Assembly (NCBI GenBank): GCA_963772815.1
Contig: CAVYYV010000005.1
Span: 558,001-622,000, forward strand
Source of the DNA: DATFFO01 sp963772815
Lineage (GTDB): Bacteria; Actinomycetota; Acidimicrobiia; Spongiisociales; ZC4RG35
Direction of reading: 5' to 3'
DNA: 64,000 nucleotides
The notes under the pieces are model-generated. The model made no database searches and had not been told where the DNA came from. It saw only the letters and a program-made list of their open reading frames with translations. Shown here one piece after another: positions 49,402 through 58,793 of this stretch (the stretch's first letter is position 1; every line of letters starts with the position of its first letter). Made by a program: the position numbers and the translations under genes.

Positions 49402-50796
49402 ATGAAGAGCCTGGAGGACATCCTGCAACAGGTGGACAACCCGGTCCATATGCTGCGCAACTCGAAGATCGGTGCCTACGTCTACCCCATCGTGGCTCCC
49501 GAGTTCACCAACTGGCGCGATGAGCAGCGGGCCTGGCGGGAGACCGCCGTTCTCTACGACCAGTCCCATCACATGGCCGAGTTGATCGTGGAGGGCCCCG
49601 ACGCCTTCGATCTGCTGTCACATCTAGCCATCAACAGCTTCGCCGACTTCCCCACCACCAAGGCCAAGCACTTCGTGCCGGCCAGCTACGACGGCTACGT
49701 GATCGGGGATGTCATCCTCTTCCGACTCGAGGAAGAGAAGTTCAACATGGTGGGCCGGGTCCCGACGGTCAACTGGGTGCAATTCCACGCCGAGACCGGC
49801 AACTGGGACGTAACCTTCGACCGGGACGACCGCTCGCCATCACGACCCGGGGACCAGCCGGTGGTCCGTCGCCACTACCGCTATCAGATCCAGGGGCCCA
49901 ATGCACCCCAGGTCATCGAGAAGCTCAACGGCGGCCCGCTCGACGACATCAAGTTCTTCCACGTGGGGACCATGAAGGTGGCCGGACGCCAGGTGCCTGC
50001 CCTGCATCACGGTATGGCAGGCGAGCCCGGCATCGAGATATGGGGCCCCTATGAGCAGGGCGGAGAGGTCAAGGCCGCCATCCTCGAGGCCGGCGAGGAA
50101 TTCGGCCTGCGCCAGGTGGGCGCCCGAGCCTATGCCACCAACACGCTCGAGTCGGGCTGGATCCCCTCCCCGCTCCCGGCCGTCTATTCGGGGGAGAAGA
50201 TGAAGGCCTACCGGGAGTGGCTCCCCGCCTCCAGCTACGAGGCGAGCGGGTCGATCGGCGGGAGCTTCGTCTCCGAGGACATCGAGGACTACTACCTGAC
50301 TCCCCATGCGCTGGGGTATGGCTTCTATGTCAAGTTCGACCACGACTTCATCGGCCGGGACGCCCTCGAGGACATGGCCGACGAGCCGCAGCGCAAGAAG
50401 GTCACGTTCGAGTGGAATCCCGACGACGTCATCAGGGTCTGGGCTTCGCTGTTCAACCGGCCCGGTGAGAACTTCAAGTACATCGATCTGCCCCTCTCCA
50501 ACTACACCTCCGCCACATACGACGCGGTAAAGAGGGGCGATGAGACGGTCGGCTTCTCGATGTTCAGCGGCTTCACCTTCAACGACCGCTCCTTCATCTC
50601 GCTGGGCACGGTCGACCCCGACGTCGAGATCGGCGACGAGCTCACCCTCGTCTGGGGCGAGGAGAACGGCGGAACGGAGAAGACGACCGTCGAGCGCCAC
50701 CGCCAGACCGAGATCAAGGTCAAGGTCGCCCCGACTCCGTACTCCCGGGACGCCCGCGAGTCCTACGGTGGAACCTGGCGCGGCGAGTCGACCTGA
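49402..50796 (+). CDS. LigM/DesA-like tetrahydrofolate-dependent aromatic O-demethylase (GcvT fold)
   Basis: 464 residues with the aminomethyltransferase-like fold: LYDQSHHMAELIVEGPDAFD, YVIGDVILFRLEEEKFNMVG, RYQIQGPNAPQVIEKLNGG, HHGMAGEPGIEIWGPYEQG and YATNTLESGWIPSPLPAVYS. Length and layout match LigM/DesA rather than glycine-cleavage T protein (about 360). LigM removes the methyl group of vanillate or 3-O-methylgallate to give protocatechuate or gallate and 5-methyl-THF. No metF/ligH folate gene is nearby. A strong caggaggtg site precedes ATG 49402. Confidence 0.85.
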   Translation: MKSLEDILQQVDNPVHMLRNSKIGAYVYPIVAPEFTNWRDEQRAWRETAVLYDQSHHMAELIVEGPDAFDLLSHLAINSFADFPTTKAKHFVPASYDGYVIGDVILFRLEEEKFNMVGRVPTVNWVQFHAETGNWDVTFDRDDRSPSRPGDQPVVRRHYRYQIQGPNAPQVIEKLNGGPLDDIKFFHVGTMKVAGRQVPALHHGMAGEPGIEIWGPYEQGGEVKAAILEAGEEFGLRQVGARAYATNTLESGWIPSPLPAVYSGEKMKAYREWLPASSYEASGSIGGSFVSEDIEDYYLTPHALGYGFYVKFDHDFIGRDALEDMADEPQRKKVTFEWNPDDVIRVWASLFNRPGENFKYIDLPLSNYTSATYDAVKRGDETVGFSMFSGFTFNDRSFISLGTVDPDVEIGDELTLVWGEENGGTEKTTVERHRQTEIKVKVAPTPYSRDARESYGGTWRGEST

Positions 50797-50865
50797 TCGG
50801 CGAGCGCACGGCATCCAACGGCCGCTTAGTGTGGTCGCCGTCCGTATCGACCCGGTGAGGTAGCC

Positions 50866-52407
50866 ATGCAGACGACCGACAACGCCAGCACCCTGCTCGA
50901 CGCCAACCTGGATGCCGGTCGGGCCGATTCTGTGGCGGCGATCACGGTCGACAACGAGCGATGGACCTTCCATCAGCTCCACACGGCTGCCTGTCGGGTG
51001 GCGAAGCGTCTGGTGGATCTTGGGGTGCGGAGGGGCGAGCGAATCCTGGTGGTCCTGGACGACACGCCCGCCTTCCCGGCCGCCTTCCTGGGGGCGATGC
51101 GCATCGGGGCCGTGCCGATTCCGGTCAACTTCCTGGCCCGGCCCACCGACTTCGGGTACTTTCTCGACGATTCCTACGCCGTCGCCGCCATCGTCGACAC
51201 CACCTTCCTGGGGGCGGTGGGCCCCGAGCTCGACCAACGCCCCCATGTCCGCCGCATCGTCGCCAACGGAACCGCCCCCGAGGGGGCCGACTCGCTCGAC
51301 GAGTGGATGGGCGACGGCCCGACCGAGATGGACCCCGTCGCCACCCATCCCGATGACCCCGCCTTCTGGCTCTACAGCTCCGGCTCGACGGGCCCGCCCA
51401 AGGCGGTTATCCACCGCCACGCCGACATCGCAGCAACCTGTCGCCTCTATGCCTGGCCCACCCTGGGAATCGGACCGGACGATGTGGTCTTCTCCAGCAC
51501 CAAGATGTTCCACGCCTACGGGCTGGGGAACAACCTCACCTTCCCCCTGTCGGTCGGGGCGACTTCGGTGTACCTGACCGGCCGACCGTCACCCGACCGA
51601 CTCCTGGAGCGGGTGGCCACACACCGTCCCAACATCTATTTCTCTGTGCCCGCGCTCTTCAATGCCGTGCTCGCCCATCCCGACTTCGACCAGACCGACT
51701 GGTCGTCAGTACGTCTGGGGGTCTCGGCCGCCGAGCCGTTGGCTCCCGAGATCTGGAACCGCTTCCATGCCCGGACCGGTATCGAGATCCTGGATGGGCT
51801 TGGCTCGACCGAGATGCTCCACATCTACTGCTCCAACCGGGCGGGCCGGGTAAAGCCCGGCACATCCGGGACGGCGGTAGAGGGATACGAGCTGCAAATC
51901 CTGGACCCCGAGGGCCAGGTGGTCGACGGCAACGAGCCCGGCGAGTTGTGGGTGCGGGGGCCCTCGGCCCTGACCGGCTACTGGCACCAGATCGAGCGCA
52001 CGCGAGACAAGATGGCCCAGGGCTGGTTCGCCACCGGCGACCGCTACCACCGGGACGAGGACGGCTATTACGTGTACGAGGGGAGGGTCGACGACATGAT
52101 GAAGGTGGGAGGGTTGTGGGTCAGCCCCATCGAGATCGAGAACCGCCTGATGGAGCATCCGGCCGTGAGCGAGGCGGCTGTGGCCGGAGTTGTGATCGAG
52201 GACAACTCCCGGATCAAGGCGTGGGTGATTCTCGCCGGGGACAACGAAGGTGGCGACGATCTCGTCGGCGATCTCCAGCACTGGTGTAAGGAGACCCTGC
52301 TTCACTACCAGTTCCCCCACGTGGTCGAGTTCGTCGAGGACTTTCCTCGCACCCCGACCGGAAAGATCCAGCGCTTCAAGCTCAGGGGGGCCGCCCAGAG
52401 TGGTTAG
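50866..52407 (+). CDS. Benzoate-CoA ligase
   Basis: 513 residues of the acyl-adenylate family: P-loop LYSSGSTGPPKAVIHRH, LDGLGSTEMLHIYCSN, GWFATGDRYHRDEDGYYVYE, GRVDDMMKVGGLWVSPIEIE and the catalytic C-terminal Lys in PRTPTGKIQRFKLR. The closest functional class is benzoate-CoA ligase (BadA/BclA), consistent with boxC and boxB downstream. It activates benzoate (or a hydroxy analogue) to the CoA thioester. Confidence 0.9.
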   Translation: MQTTDNASTLLDANLDAGRADSVAAITVDNERWTFHQLHTAACRVAKRLVDLGVRRGERILVVLDDTPAFPAAFLGAMRIGAVPIPVNFLARPTDFGYFLDDSYAVAAIVDTTFLGAVGPELDQRPHVRRIVANGTAPEGADSLDEWMGDGPTEMDPVATHPDDPAFWLYSSGSTGPPKAVIHRHADIAATCRLYAWPTLGIGPDDVVFSSTKMFHAYGLGNNLTFPLSVGATSVYLTGRPSPDRLLERVATHRPNIYFSVPALFNAVLAHPDFDQTDWSSVRLGVSAAEPLAPEIWNRFHARTGIEILDGLGSTEMLHIYCSNRAGRVKPGTSGTAVEGYELQILDPEGQVVDGNEPGELWVRGPSALTGYWHQIERTRDKMAQGWFATGDRYHRDEDGYYVYEGRVDDMMKVGGLWVSPIEIENRLMEHPAVSEAAVAGVVIEDNSRIKAWVILAGDNEGGDDLVGDLQHWCKETLLHYQFPHVVEFVEDFPRTPTGKIQRFKLRGAAQSG

Positions 52408-52433
52408 GTACCCACAGGTATAGGGTTGAAGCG

Positions 52434-54083
52434 GTGATCGACTTCCAGACTCATCCCGGGGCCTATCGCCACTGGAGGATGCGGATCGACGGGGGCGTCG
52501 CCTATCTCACCATGGGGGTCGACCCCGACGCCGGCCTCCTTCCCGGCTACGAGCTCAAGCTCAACTCCTACGACCTGGGCGTGGACATCGAGCTGGCCGA
52601 TGCCATCCAGCGCCTCCGCTTCGAACACCCTGAGGTGGGCGCGGTGGTGGTGGATTCCGCCCTGGAGCGGATGTTCTGCGCCGGCGCCAACATCGGGATG
52701 CTGGCTTCGGCTTCCCATCCCCTCAAGGTCAACTTCTGCAAGTTCACCAATGAGACCCGCAACTCCATGGAAGACGCTTCCCGTCACTCCGGGCAGCGCT
52801 ACCTGGCGGCCCTGGGGGGCAACGCCGCCGGAGGCGGGTACGAGCTGGCTCTGGCCACCGAGCACATCGTGTTGATCGACGACCGCAACGCCGCCGTCTC
52901 CCTTCCCGAGGTGCCCTTGTTGGGTGTGCTCCCCGGCACCGGGGGCCTTACCCGGCTCGTCGATAAGCGCCACGTGCGCCGTGACCGGGCCGACGTCTTC
53001 TGCACCCTCGAGGAGGGGATCAAGGGAACCAAGGCGCTGGACTGGGGCCTGGTCGACGAGCTGGCCCCGGCCTCGTCCTTCGGCGAGGCAGTGGCCGCCA
53101 GGGCAGCCGAATTTGCCCAGATGAGCGATCGCCCCGCCAACGCCACGGGAGTGAGCCTGGGACCGCTGCAGAGAGCAATCGACGAGGACTCGATCACCTA
53201 CTCGCTAGTCGAGGTCGACATCGACCGCTCCAACAGCACTGCCGCCATCACCCTGAGCGGGCCCCAAGAAGCACCACCCTCCGACGGCGACGAGGCGGTG
53301 GGGCGCGGGGATGGCTTCTGGCCGCTGCGCCTGGCCCGGGAGCTGGACGACGCCATTCTGCATCTTCGGGTCAACGAACTCGAGGTTGGGACGTTCCTGC
53401 TCCGGTCGCAGGGCGAGCTCGCTTCGACCGTGGCCTACGACTCCTTCCTCATCGGCCAGGCCGACCACTGGTTCATCCGCGAGGTGCTCCTGTACTGGGC
53501 CCGTGTGCTTCGCCGGGTGGACCTGACCTCCCGCACCATTTTCACCCTCGTCGAGCCGGGGAGCTGCTTCGGGGGTTTTCTGGCCGAGTTGGCCCTGGCG
53601 GCCGACCGCTCCTACATGCTGATAGGGCCCCGCTACGACGAAGGCGGCGAAATCGCCCATCTCCTCTTCACCGACTCGAACAGCTACGGGTTCCCGATGT
53701 CGAACGGGCTATCGCGCCTGGAGACACGCTTCTGGGGCGACCCGGGCGGGCTGGAGAGGGCAAGACGGGCCATCGGGGAGAAGCTGGACGCCGAGGCTGC
53801 CCTGGCGGCCGGGCTGGTAACCGACGCCATGGACGATCTCGACTGGGACGACGAGCTCCGCCTGATTCTGGAGGAGCGGGCCGCCTTCTCCCCCGATGGC
53901 CTGACTGGTATGGAAGCCAACCTGCGTTTCCCCGGGCCCGAGACGATGGAGACGAAGATCTTTGGGAGGCTGACCGCCTGGCAGAACTGGGTGTTCCAGC
54001 GACCCAACGCCTCCAGCGACAGAGGCGCCCTGCGCCGATACGGCACCGGTATCCGACCCGAATACGACGCGAGGAGAGTGTGA
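52434..54083 (+). CDS. boxC: Benzoyl-CoA-dihydrodiol lyase BoxC
   Basis: 549 residues, a double-crotonase-type protein: N-terminal enoyl-CoA hydratase-like part (RMFCAGANIGMLASASHPLK, GGNAAGGGYELALATEHIVL, LGVLPGTGGLTRLVDKRHVR) and a second part (TIFTLVEPGSCFGGFLAELA, MSNGLSRLETRFWGDPGGL). BoxC opens the 2,3-epoxybenzoyl-CoA ring hydrolytically, releasing formate. GTG start at 52434. It overlaps boxB by 1 base. Confidence 0.94.
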   Translation: MIDFQTHPGAYRHWRMRIDGGVAYLTMGVDPDAGLLPGYELKLNSYDLGVDIELADAIQRLRFEHPEVGAVVVDSALERMFCAGANIGMLASASHPLKVNFCKFTNETRNSMEDASRHSGQRYLAALGGNAAGGGYELALATEHIVLIDDRNAAVSLPEVPLLGVLPGTGGLTRLVDKRHVRRDRADVFCTLEEGIKGTKALDWGLVDELAPASSFGEAVAARAAEFAQMSDRPANATGVSLGPLQRAIDEDSITYSLVEVDIDRSNSTAAITLSGPQEAPPSDGDEAVGRGDGFWPLRLARELDDAILHLRVNELEVGTFLLRSQGELASTVAYDSFLIGQADHWFIREVLLYWARVLRRVDLTSRTIFTLVEPGSCFGGFLAELALAADRSYMLIGPRYDEGGEIAHLLFTDSNSYGFPMSNGLSRLETRFWGDPGGLERARRAIGEKLDAEAALAAGLVTDAMDDLDWDDELRLILEERAAFSPDGLTGMEANLRFPGPETMETKIFGRLTAWQNWVFQRPNASSDRGALRRYGTGIRPEYDARRV

Positions 54084-55525
54084 TGACCTGGCAAGACGTC
54101 GATTACGACGCGCTCATTCCCAACAACGTGGGGCTGGCCGACGACCCAAAGCTCCAGAGAGGGCTGGAGAAGTGGCACCCCGGCTACATCGACTGGTGGA
54201 TGTCGATGGGCCCGGAGGGCTTCCAGATGGCCGATGTCTACCTGCGCACCGCGGTGAGCGTCGAGAAGGAGGGCTGGGCCAAGTTCGGATACGTGAAGAT
54301 GCCCGAGTACCGCTGGGGGATCCTCCTCGCCCCCGAGGAGGAGGATCGGCGCATCCCCTTCGGTGAGCATGCCGGCGATCCCGCCTGGCAGGAGGTCCCC
54401 GGCGAGTATCGCGCGATGCTGAGGCGCCTGATCGTGATCCAGGGAGACACCGAACCCGCCTCGGTCGAACAGCAGCGTCACCTGGGCAGCACGGCTCCTT
54501 CCCTCTACGACCTGCGCAACCTGTTCCAGGTCAACGTGGAGGAGGGCCGCCATCTGTGGGCCATGGTCTACCTGCTGCACAAGTTCTTCGGCCGGGACGG
54601 GAGGGCCGAGGCCGACGACCTCCTGCGCCGTCAGTCGGGCAACGCGGAGCGACCCCGCATGCTGGGCGCCTTCAACGAGGAGACTCCCGACTGGCTGTCG
54701 TTCTTCATGTTCACCTACTTCACGGATCGGGACGGCAAGATGCAGCTGGAAGCTCTGGCCCAGTCGGGATTCGACCCGCTGTCACGCACGTGCCGATTCA
54801 TGCTGGCCGAGGAGGCCCACCACATGTTCGTGGGCTACACCGGTGTCAAGCGGATCGTCGAGGCGACCGCCAAGGCCATGGGCGAAGCCGGTATCGAGGA
54901 TCCCTACGACACCGACTCGGTGCGTGCCCTGGGCGTCATCGACTTTCCCGCAATCCAGCGCAAGGTGAATCTGCACTACTCGCTGACCCTCGACCTGTTC
55001 GGCTCGGAGGAATCAACCAACGCCGCCAACTTCTTCAACTCCGGCCTCAAGGGCCGCTATCACGAGGAGCGCCTCGACGACGACCACCGGCTGCGAGATT
55101 CGACCTATCCGGTGATGAAGCTGATCGATGGAAAGCTCGACCTGGTTGAGGTTCCTGCCCTGAACGGCTTGAACGCCCGGCTCCGGGACGATTTCATCGA
55201 CGACTGCTCGGGGGGGATCGGCCGTTGGAACCGGGTCATCGGCGAGCACGGCATCGATTTCGAGATCTCCCTCCCCCATGTCGCCTTCAATCGGGCCATC
55301 GGCGAGTTCTCCGAGCTCTCGGTGTCACCCGACGGTGAGGTGATCGGCGATGAAGAGTGGGCCGCCTCCCGGAGCGATTGGCTGCCGACCACCGACGACC
55401 GCCAGTTCATCGAAAGCCTCATGCGGCCCCACTTCGAGCCGGGAGAGTTCGCCAGCTGGATCGCGCCACCCAGCAAGGGGATAGACCAAAAGCCAGCGGA
55501 TTACGAGTATGTGAGGCTCCCCTGA
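54083..55525 (+). CDS. boxB: Benzoyl-CoA 2,3-epoxidase oxygenase subunit BoxB
   Basis: 480 residues: NVGLADDPKLQRGLEKWHPG, LFQVNVEEGRHLWAMVYLLH (E and H metal ligands of the diiron site), PDWLSFFMFTYFTDRDGKMQ, CRFMLAEEAHHMFVGYTGV (second ligand set EExxH) and YVRLP end. It epoxidises benzoyl-CoA with O2, using electrons from the reductase BoxA. No boxA is in the window. ATG 54083 is 6 bases after gaggaga; GTG 54080 is the alternative start. Confidence 0.95.
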   Translation: MTWQDVDYDALIPNNVGLADDPKLQRGLEKWHPGYIDWWMSMGPEGFQMADVYLRTAVSVEKEGWAKFGYVKMPEYRWGILLAPEEEDRRIPFGEHAGDPAWQEVPGEYRAMLRRLIVIQGDTEPASVEQQRHLGSTAPSLYDLRNLFQVNVEEGRHLWAMVYLLHKFFGRDGRAEADDLLRRQSGNAERPRMLGAFNEETPDWLSFFMFTYFTDRDGKMQLEALAQSGFDPLSRTCRFMLAEEAHHMFVGYTGVKRIVEATAKAMGEAGIEDPYDTDSVRALGVIDFPAIQRKVNLHYSLTLDLFGSEESTNAANFFNSGLKGRYHEERLDDDHRLRDSTYPVMKLIDGKLDLVEVPALNGLNARLRDDFIDDCSGGIGRWNRVIGEHGIDFEISLPHVAFNRAIGEFSELSVSPDGEVIGDEEWAASRSDWLPTTDDRQFIESLMRPHFEPGEFASWIAPPSKGIDQKPADYEYVRLP

Positions 55526-55540
55526 GCGTCGAGCAGCGCC

Positions 55541-56320
55541 TTACCCGAGGAAGTCCGCTAGCGCTCGGTTGAAAGCCTCGGGCTGGTCCAGATTGGAGAG
55601 ATGGGAAGCGCCTCCGATGACCTCGACGCTGCTGGCAGGGATATGCTGATGCAGCCACCTGGCCTCCTCCGGCGGGGTGGCGACGTCCTCCTCTCCCCCG
55701 ATGATCAGGCTGGGGCAGGCGATCCTCGAGACCGAATCTCTCACATCGCCGTCCCTGAGAGCAGCACAACAGCCGACATAGCCCACCGGGTCGATGCGCT
55801 TGAAGGCGGTCGCCAAAGCCCGGTAGGCCTCCGGCCGGTTTGCCGCGAAGCCGGCGGTGACGAACCGGGGCACGACCGCCTCACAGATCCCGGCCATTCC
55901 CTCTGCCCGGGTGGCCTGAATCCGCTCCGACCAGAACTCCGGCGTGCCGATCCTGGCAGCCGTGTTGGCGACCACCATCGAGGTCACCCGCTCGGGTGCG
56001 TGTATCCCCAGCCACAGAGTGATCAGACCGCTGAGCGAGATGCCGCAGACATCGAACCGCTCCAGCCCAGCTGCGTCGGCGACCGCCAACACGGACCTTC
56101 CCAAGTCCTCCAGCCGGTAAGGGCCCGGTGCGGCGGTGGAGCTCCCGTGACCGGGCAGGTCGATCGAAATGAGGTGGCGTCTCGACTCCAGGACCGCAAC
56201 CTGACCGTCCCACATCGAGGAGTTGGTGCCCAGTGAATGCAACATGACCAGGGCACGCCGATCCGGGTCTTCCCCCTCTGCCCACCACAGGGCGCCGGTG
56301 CCGGTCTCCGTATGACTCAA
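55541..56320 (-). CDS. pcaD: 3-oxoadipate enol-lactonase PcaD
   Basis: 259 residues, an alpha/beta hydrolase: LVMLHSLGTNSSMWDGQV, nucleophile elbow FDVCGISLSGLITLWLG (GISLSG), Asp in IGGEEDVATPPEEARW and His in IGGASHLSNLDQPEAF. It hydrolyses the enol-lactone to 3-oxoadipate. TTG 56320 overlaps the pcaB stop (TTGA) and follows a ggtgatgggg site. Not fused to PcaC, unlike the PcaL fusion of many actinobacteria. Confidence 0.91.
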   Translation of the reverse strand: MSHTETGTGALWWAEGEDPDRRALVMLHSLGTNSSMWDGQVAVLESRRHLISIDLPGHGSSTAAPGPYRLEDLGRSVLAVADAAGLERFDVCGISLSGLITLWLGIHAPERVTSMVVANTAARIGTPEFWSERIQATRAEGMAGICEAVVPRFVTAGFAANRPEAYRALATAFKRIDPVGYVGCCAALRDGDVRDSVSRIACPSLIIGGEEDVATPPEEARWLHQHIPASSVEVIGGASHLSNLDQPEAFNRALADFLG

Positions 56321-57465
56321 TCGGACCCCATCACCTGGTCGAAGTAAGCAGAAACCCGATCGATCTGGGCGCCGGCGGCTTCGACCACTCCGGAAGCAGA
56401 ATCGGGCGAAACGCGAGCCACCATTGCCTCCCCATGGACGGCGAGTGAGGCCAGACAGCCTTGCATCGCTTCGAGCACCGCTCCTCCGCTCTGGAACACG
56501 AGGGGGAAGGCGAGCCACTCCGTGTGCCATGACCCCACCGCCCGATCGATCTCATGGGAACGCCCGTCGAGGATCATCGAGACGGCACCGGAACAGACGT
56601 CGGCGGCCGCCAGGGCCCGGACGGCATCGAGGGGGTTCTCCTTGTCGGACATGGACGACGAGCCACCCGCCCGCACCGACACCTCCCCGACGTCGCTCTG
56701 GGACAGCAGGCTGACATCGGTGGCGATCTTGGCCAGGGTCTTCACCGAACGCTCCACCGCCTGGACGATGACCCAAACCCGGGATCGGTCGGCATGCCAG
56801 GCAAGTCGGGGTGCCTCCAGCCCTAGGATGCGGGCCAGCGCCTCGCGCACCTCCTGGCCCCGATCGTCATAGTCGGAAAGGGTTCCGACCGGGCCGCCCA
56901 ACTGCACTGCGAAAAGAACCCGAGTCGCCCTCACCTCAACGATGTGACCCAGAATGGCGTCGAGCCAGGCGGCGACTCTCAGGCCGAATGTCGTCGGCCG
57001 GGCATGCTGGAGGAAAGAGCGACCCATCTGGAGCTGACTGCGCTGAGCCTGCATTATCCCGTTCATGAGGCGGGCCAGGTCGACAAGCCGTGACTCCACC
57101 AGCTCCATAGCCCGGCGGCCGAGAAGCATGTGGGCGGTGTCGACCACATCCTGGGTGGTAGTCCCGAAGTGCAGCCAGCGTCGGCCCGGCGTCTCGATCC
57201 GGCTGCCCAGCTCGTCGACCAGGTCGATGACCGGGGTGCCCTTCTCCCAGGTGGAGGCGAGGAGCCCGTCCTGGTCGGCGAGCGGCTTCTGACAGGCGTC
57301 GACCACCGCCTGGGCTTCTTCGGCCGGGGCCAGCCCCACCTCGGCCAGTGCCCGGGCCAACCCGGCTTCGAAACTGACCATGGCCGCCACCCGGCCGGCC
57401 GCCGAGAAGAGCGAAGTCATCTCGAGCGTGCTGAAGCCAGGATGGAAGGTGGGGACCTCGCTCAT
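56317..57465 (-). CDS. pcaB: 3-carboxy-cis,cis-muconate cycloisomerase PcaB
   Basis: 382 residues of the fumarase/aspartase superfamily: LHFGTTTQDVVDTAHMLLGR, FLQHARPTTFGLRVAAWLDA, LGGPVGTLSDYDDRG and the signature GGSSSMSDKENPLDAVR. Cyclises 3-carboxymuconate made by PcaHG to the lactone. Shorter than typical (about 450), lacking the C-terminal domain portion. Start 57465 fits MSEVPTFHPGFSTLEMTSLF. Confidence 0.92.
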   Translation of the reverse strand: MSEVPTFHPGFSTLEMTSLFSAAGRVAAMVSFEAGLARALAEVGLAPAEEAQAVVDACQKPLADQDGLLASTWEKGTPVIDLVDELGSRIETPGRRWLHFGTTTQDVVDTAHMLLGRRAMELVESRLVDLARLMNGIMQAQRSQLQMGRSFLQHARPTTFGLRVAAWLDAILGHIVEVRATRVLFAVQLGGPVGTLSDYDDRGQEVREALARILGLEAPRLAWHADRSRVWVIVQAVERSVKTLAKIATDVSLLSQSDVGEVSVRAGGSSSMSDKENPLDAVRALAAADVCSGAVSMILDGRSHEIDRAVGSWHTEWLAFPLVFQSGGAVLEAMQGCLASLAVHGEAMVARVSPDSASGVVEAAGAQIDRVSAYFDQVMGSD

Positions 57466-57486
57466 GACCGACGGCTCATCACCGGC

Positions 57487-58068
57487 TCAAACGTCGAAGA
57501 AGACGGTCTCGTCGTCACCCTGGATCCTGATGTCGAACCGATAAGTCGGCGGGTCCGATCCCTCGACCAGCCCTGCAATCAGCGTCTGGCGCCGGGGAGC
57601 GAGAATCCGGCGCAGGACCAGATCGTCCTGGTTGGCCTCCTCTTCGTCCGAGAAGTAGATGCGGGTGTAGAGCTGGTTGAGCATTCCCCTGGCCTGGAGG
57701 ATGACCGAGATGTGGGGGGCCTGGAAGGAGCCCTCCGGATCCGGCACGAGGCCCGGCTTCACAGTCTCGATCCGGTACTGGCCGGTCTCGAACTCGGACA
57801 TCGCCCGGGCAAAGCCGGTGAACCCCGGGCTCAACCCGATGTCGCGGGTGTCGTCGGGGTGGTTGTAACGACCGGCCGGGTTGGCTTGCCAGGTCTCGAC
57901 CAGGGCATCCTCGATCGGGTTGCGGTCTCCATCGAAGACCGTGCCCTCGATGATGATCCTCTGGCTCCCCGCCGGAGCCGGAAGGACGTTCTCGCCCTCT
58001 GCACCCAAACGCATCGAAAAGTACGGACCCACCGTCTGGGAGGGAGTCTGGCCGAATCTGGCGCTCAT
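57487..58068 (-). CDS. pcaG: Protocatechuate 3,4-dioxygenase alpha subunit PcaG
   Basis: 193 residues: FGQTPSQTVGPYFSMRLG, IIIEGTVFDGDRNPIEDALV, ETWQANPAGRYNHPDD, FQAPHISVILQARGMLNQLY, TRIYFSDEEEANQDD. Intradiol-dioxygenase fold, non-catalytic subunit. ATG 58068 overlaps the pcaH stop by ATGA. Confidence 0.94.
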   Translation of the reverse strand: MSARFGQTPSQTVGPYFSMRLGAEGENVLPAPAGSQRIIIEGTVFDGDRNPIEDALVETWQANPAGRYNHPDDTRDIGLSPGFTGFARAMSEFETGQYRIETVKPGLVPDPEGSFQAPHISVILQARGMLNQLYTRIYFSDEEEANQDDLVLRRILAPRRQTLIAGLVEGSDPPTYRFDIRIQGDDETVFFDV

Positions 58069-58793
58069 CCTTCCTCCTCTTCCTCCACATTGCGCTCCTC
58101 GCCACGCAGGACGATGTCCCATCGCCAGCCCAATGCCCAGTTCTCCTCGGTGACGTCATGGTCGTAGGTGCCGACCATCCGCCCCCGGGACTGCTCAGGA
58201 GCCGAGTTGTAGATGGGATCAAGGGGCAGGAGCGGGTCACCCTCGAAATACATCTGGGTGACCAGGCGGGTGGCGATCGAAGGGCCCAGAACCGAGAAGT
58301 GAATATGTGCCGGACGCCAGGCGTTGGCGTGGTTGCCCCACGGATATGGCCCCGGCTTGATGGTCGTGAACCGGTAGCTTCCGTCAGGACCCGTGCTGCA
58401 CTGGCCAACACCGATGAAATTCGGGTCGAGGGGAGCGGGGAATGCCGTCTCACGCCAGTGCACGTACCGGCCGCAGGCGTTGGCCTGCCAAATCTCGAGG
58501 ATCGTACCGGGGACGCCGTTCCCGTTCTCGTCAATGACTCTGCCCGTGACGATGATTCGCTCCCCGATGGCCGGCTCGCCCGTCCCGGCATTGGTGGTCA
58601 GGTCGGCGTCCTCCCTCGAGATCTCCGACCAGATGGGACCGGGACCGGTGCTCTCGGACAGGGTGCCGACGATGGCAAGGAGGTCGTGGGTCGGGCTCCG
58701 CTTCACCGTCGACTTGTAGTCGGGGTAGTTGAATGGCGGATGATCGGCGTATGCCTTGGGCCCGAAGTGGCGGATGATGGGCTCGGTCGTCAT
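58065..58793 (-). CDS. pcaH: Protocatechuate 3,4-dioxygenase beta subunit PcaH
   Basis: 242 residues. Fe(III) ligands are visible: Tyr in ACGRYVHW, Tyr in PGPYPWGNH and the two His in WRPAHIHFSVLG. N-terminal PcaH-type region HPPFNYPDYKSTVKRSPTH is present, and the C-terminus is a poly-Glu tail. Cleaves protocatechuate to 3-carboxy-cis,cis-muconate. Confidence 0.95.
   Translation of the reverse strand: MTTEPIIRHFGPKAYADHPPFNYPDYKSTVKRSPTHDLLAIVGTLSESTGPGPIWSEISREDADLTTNAGTGEPAIGERIIVTGRVIDENGNGVPGTILEIWQANACGRYVHWRETAFPAPLDPNFIGVGQCSTGPDGSYRFTTIKPGPYPWGNHANAWRPAHIHFSVLGPSIATRLVTQMYFEGDPLLPLDPIYNSAPEQSRGRMVGTYDHDVTEENWALGWRWDIVLRGEERNVEEEEEG

Noticed and set aside
49840..51513. 557-residue minus-strand frame opposite the demethylase and CoA-ligase genes
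   Set aside because: Shadow frame crossing two well-conserved plus-strand genes and lacking any motif.
57130..58167. Plus-strand frame opposite pcaB/pcaG/pcaH
   Set aside because: The minus strand encodes recognisable Pca enzymes throughout; the plus frame is composition-driven.
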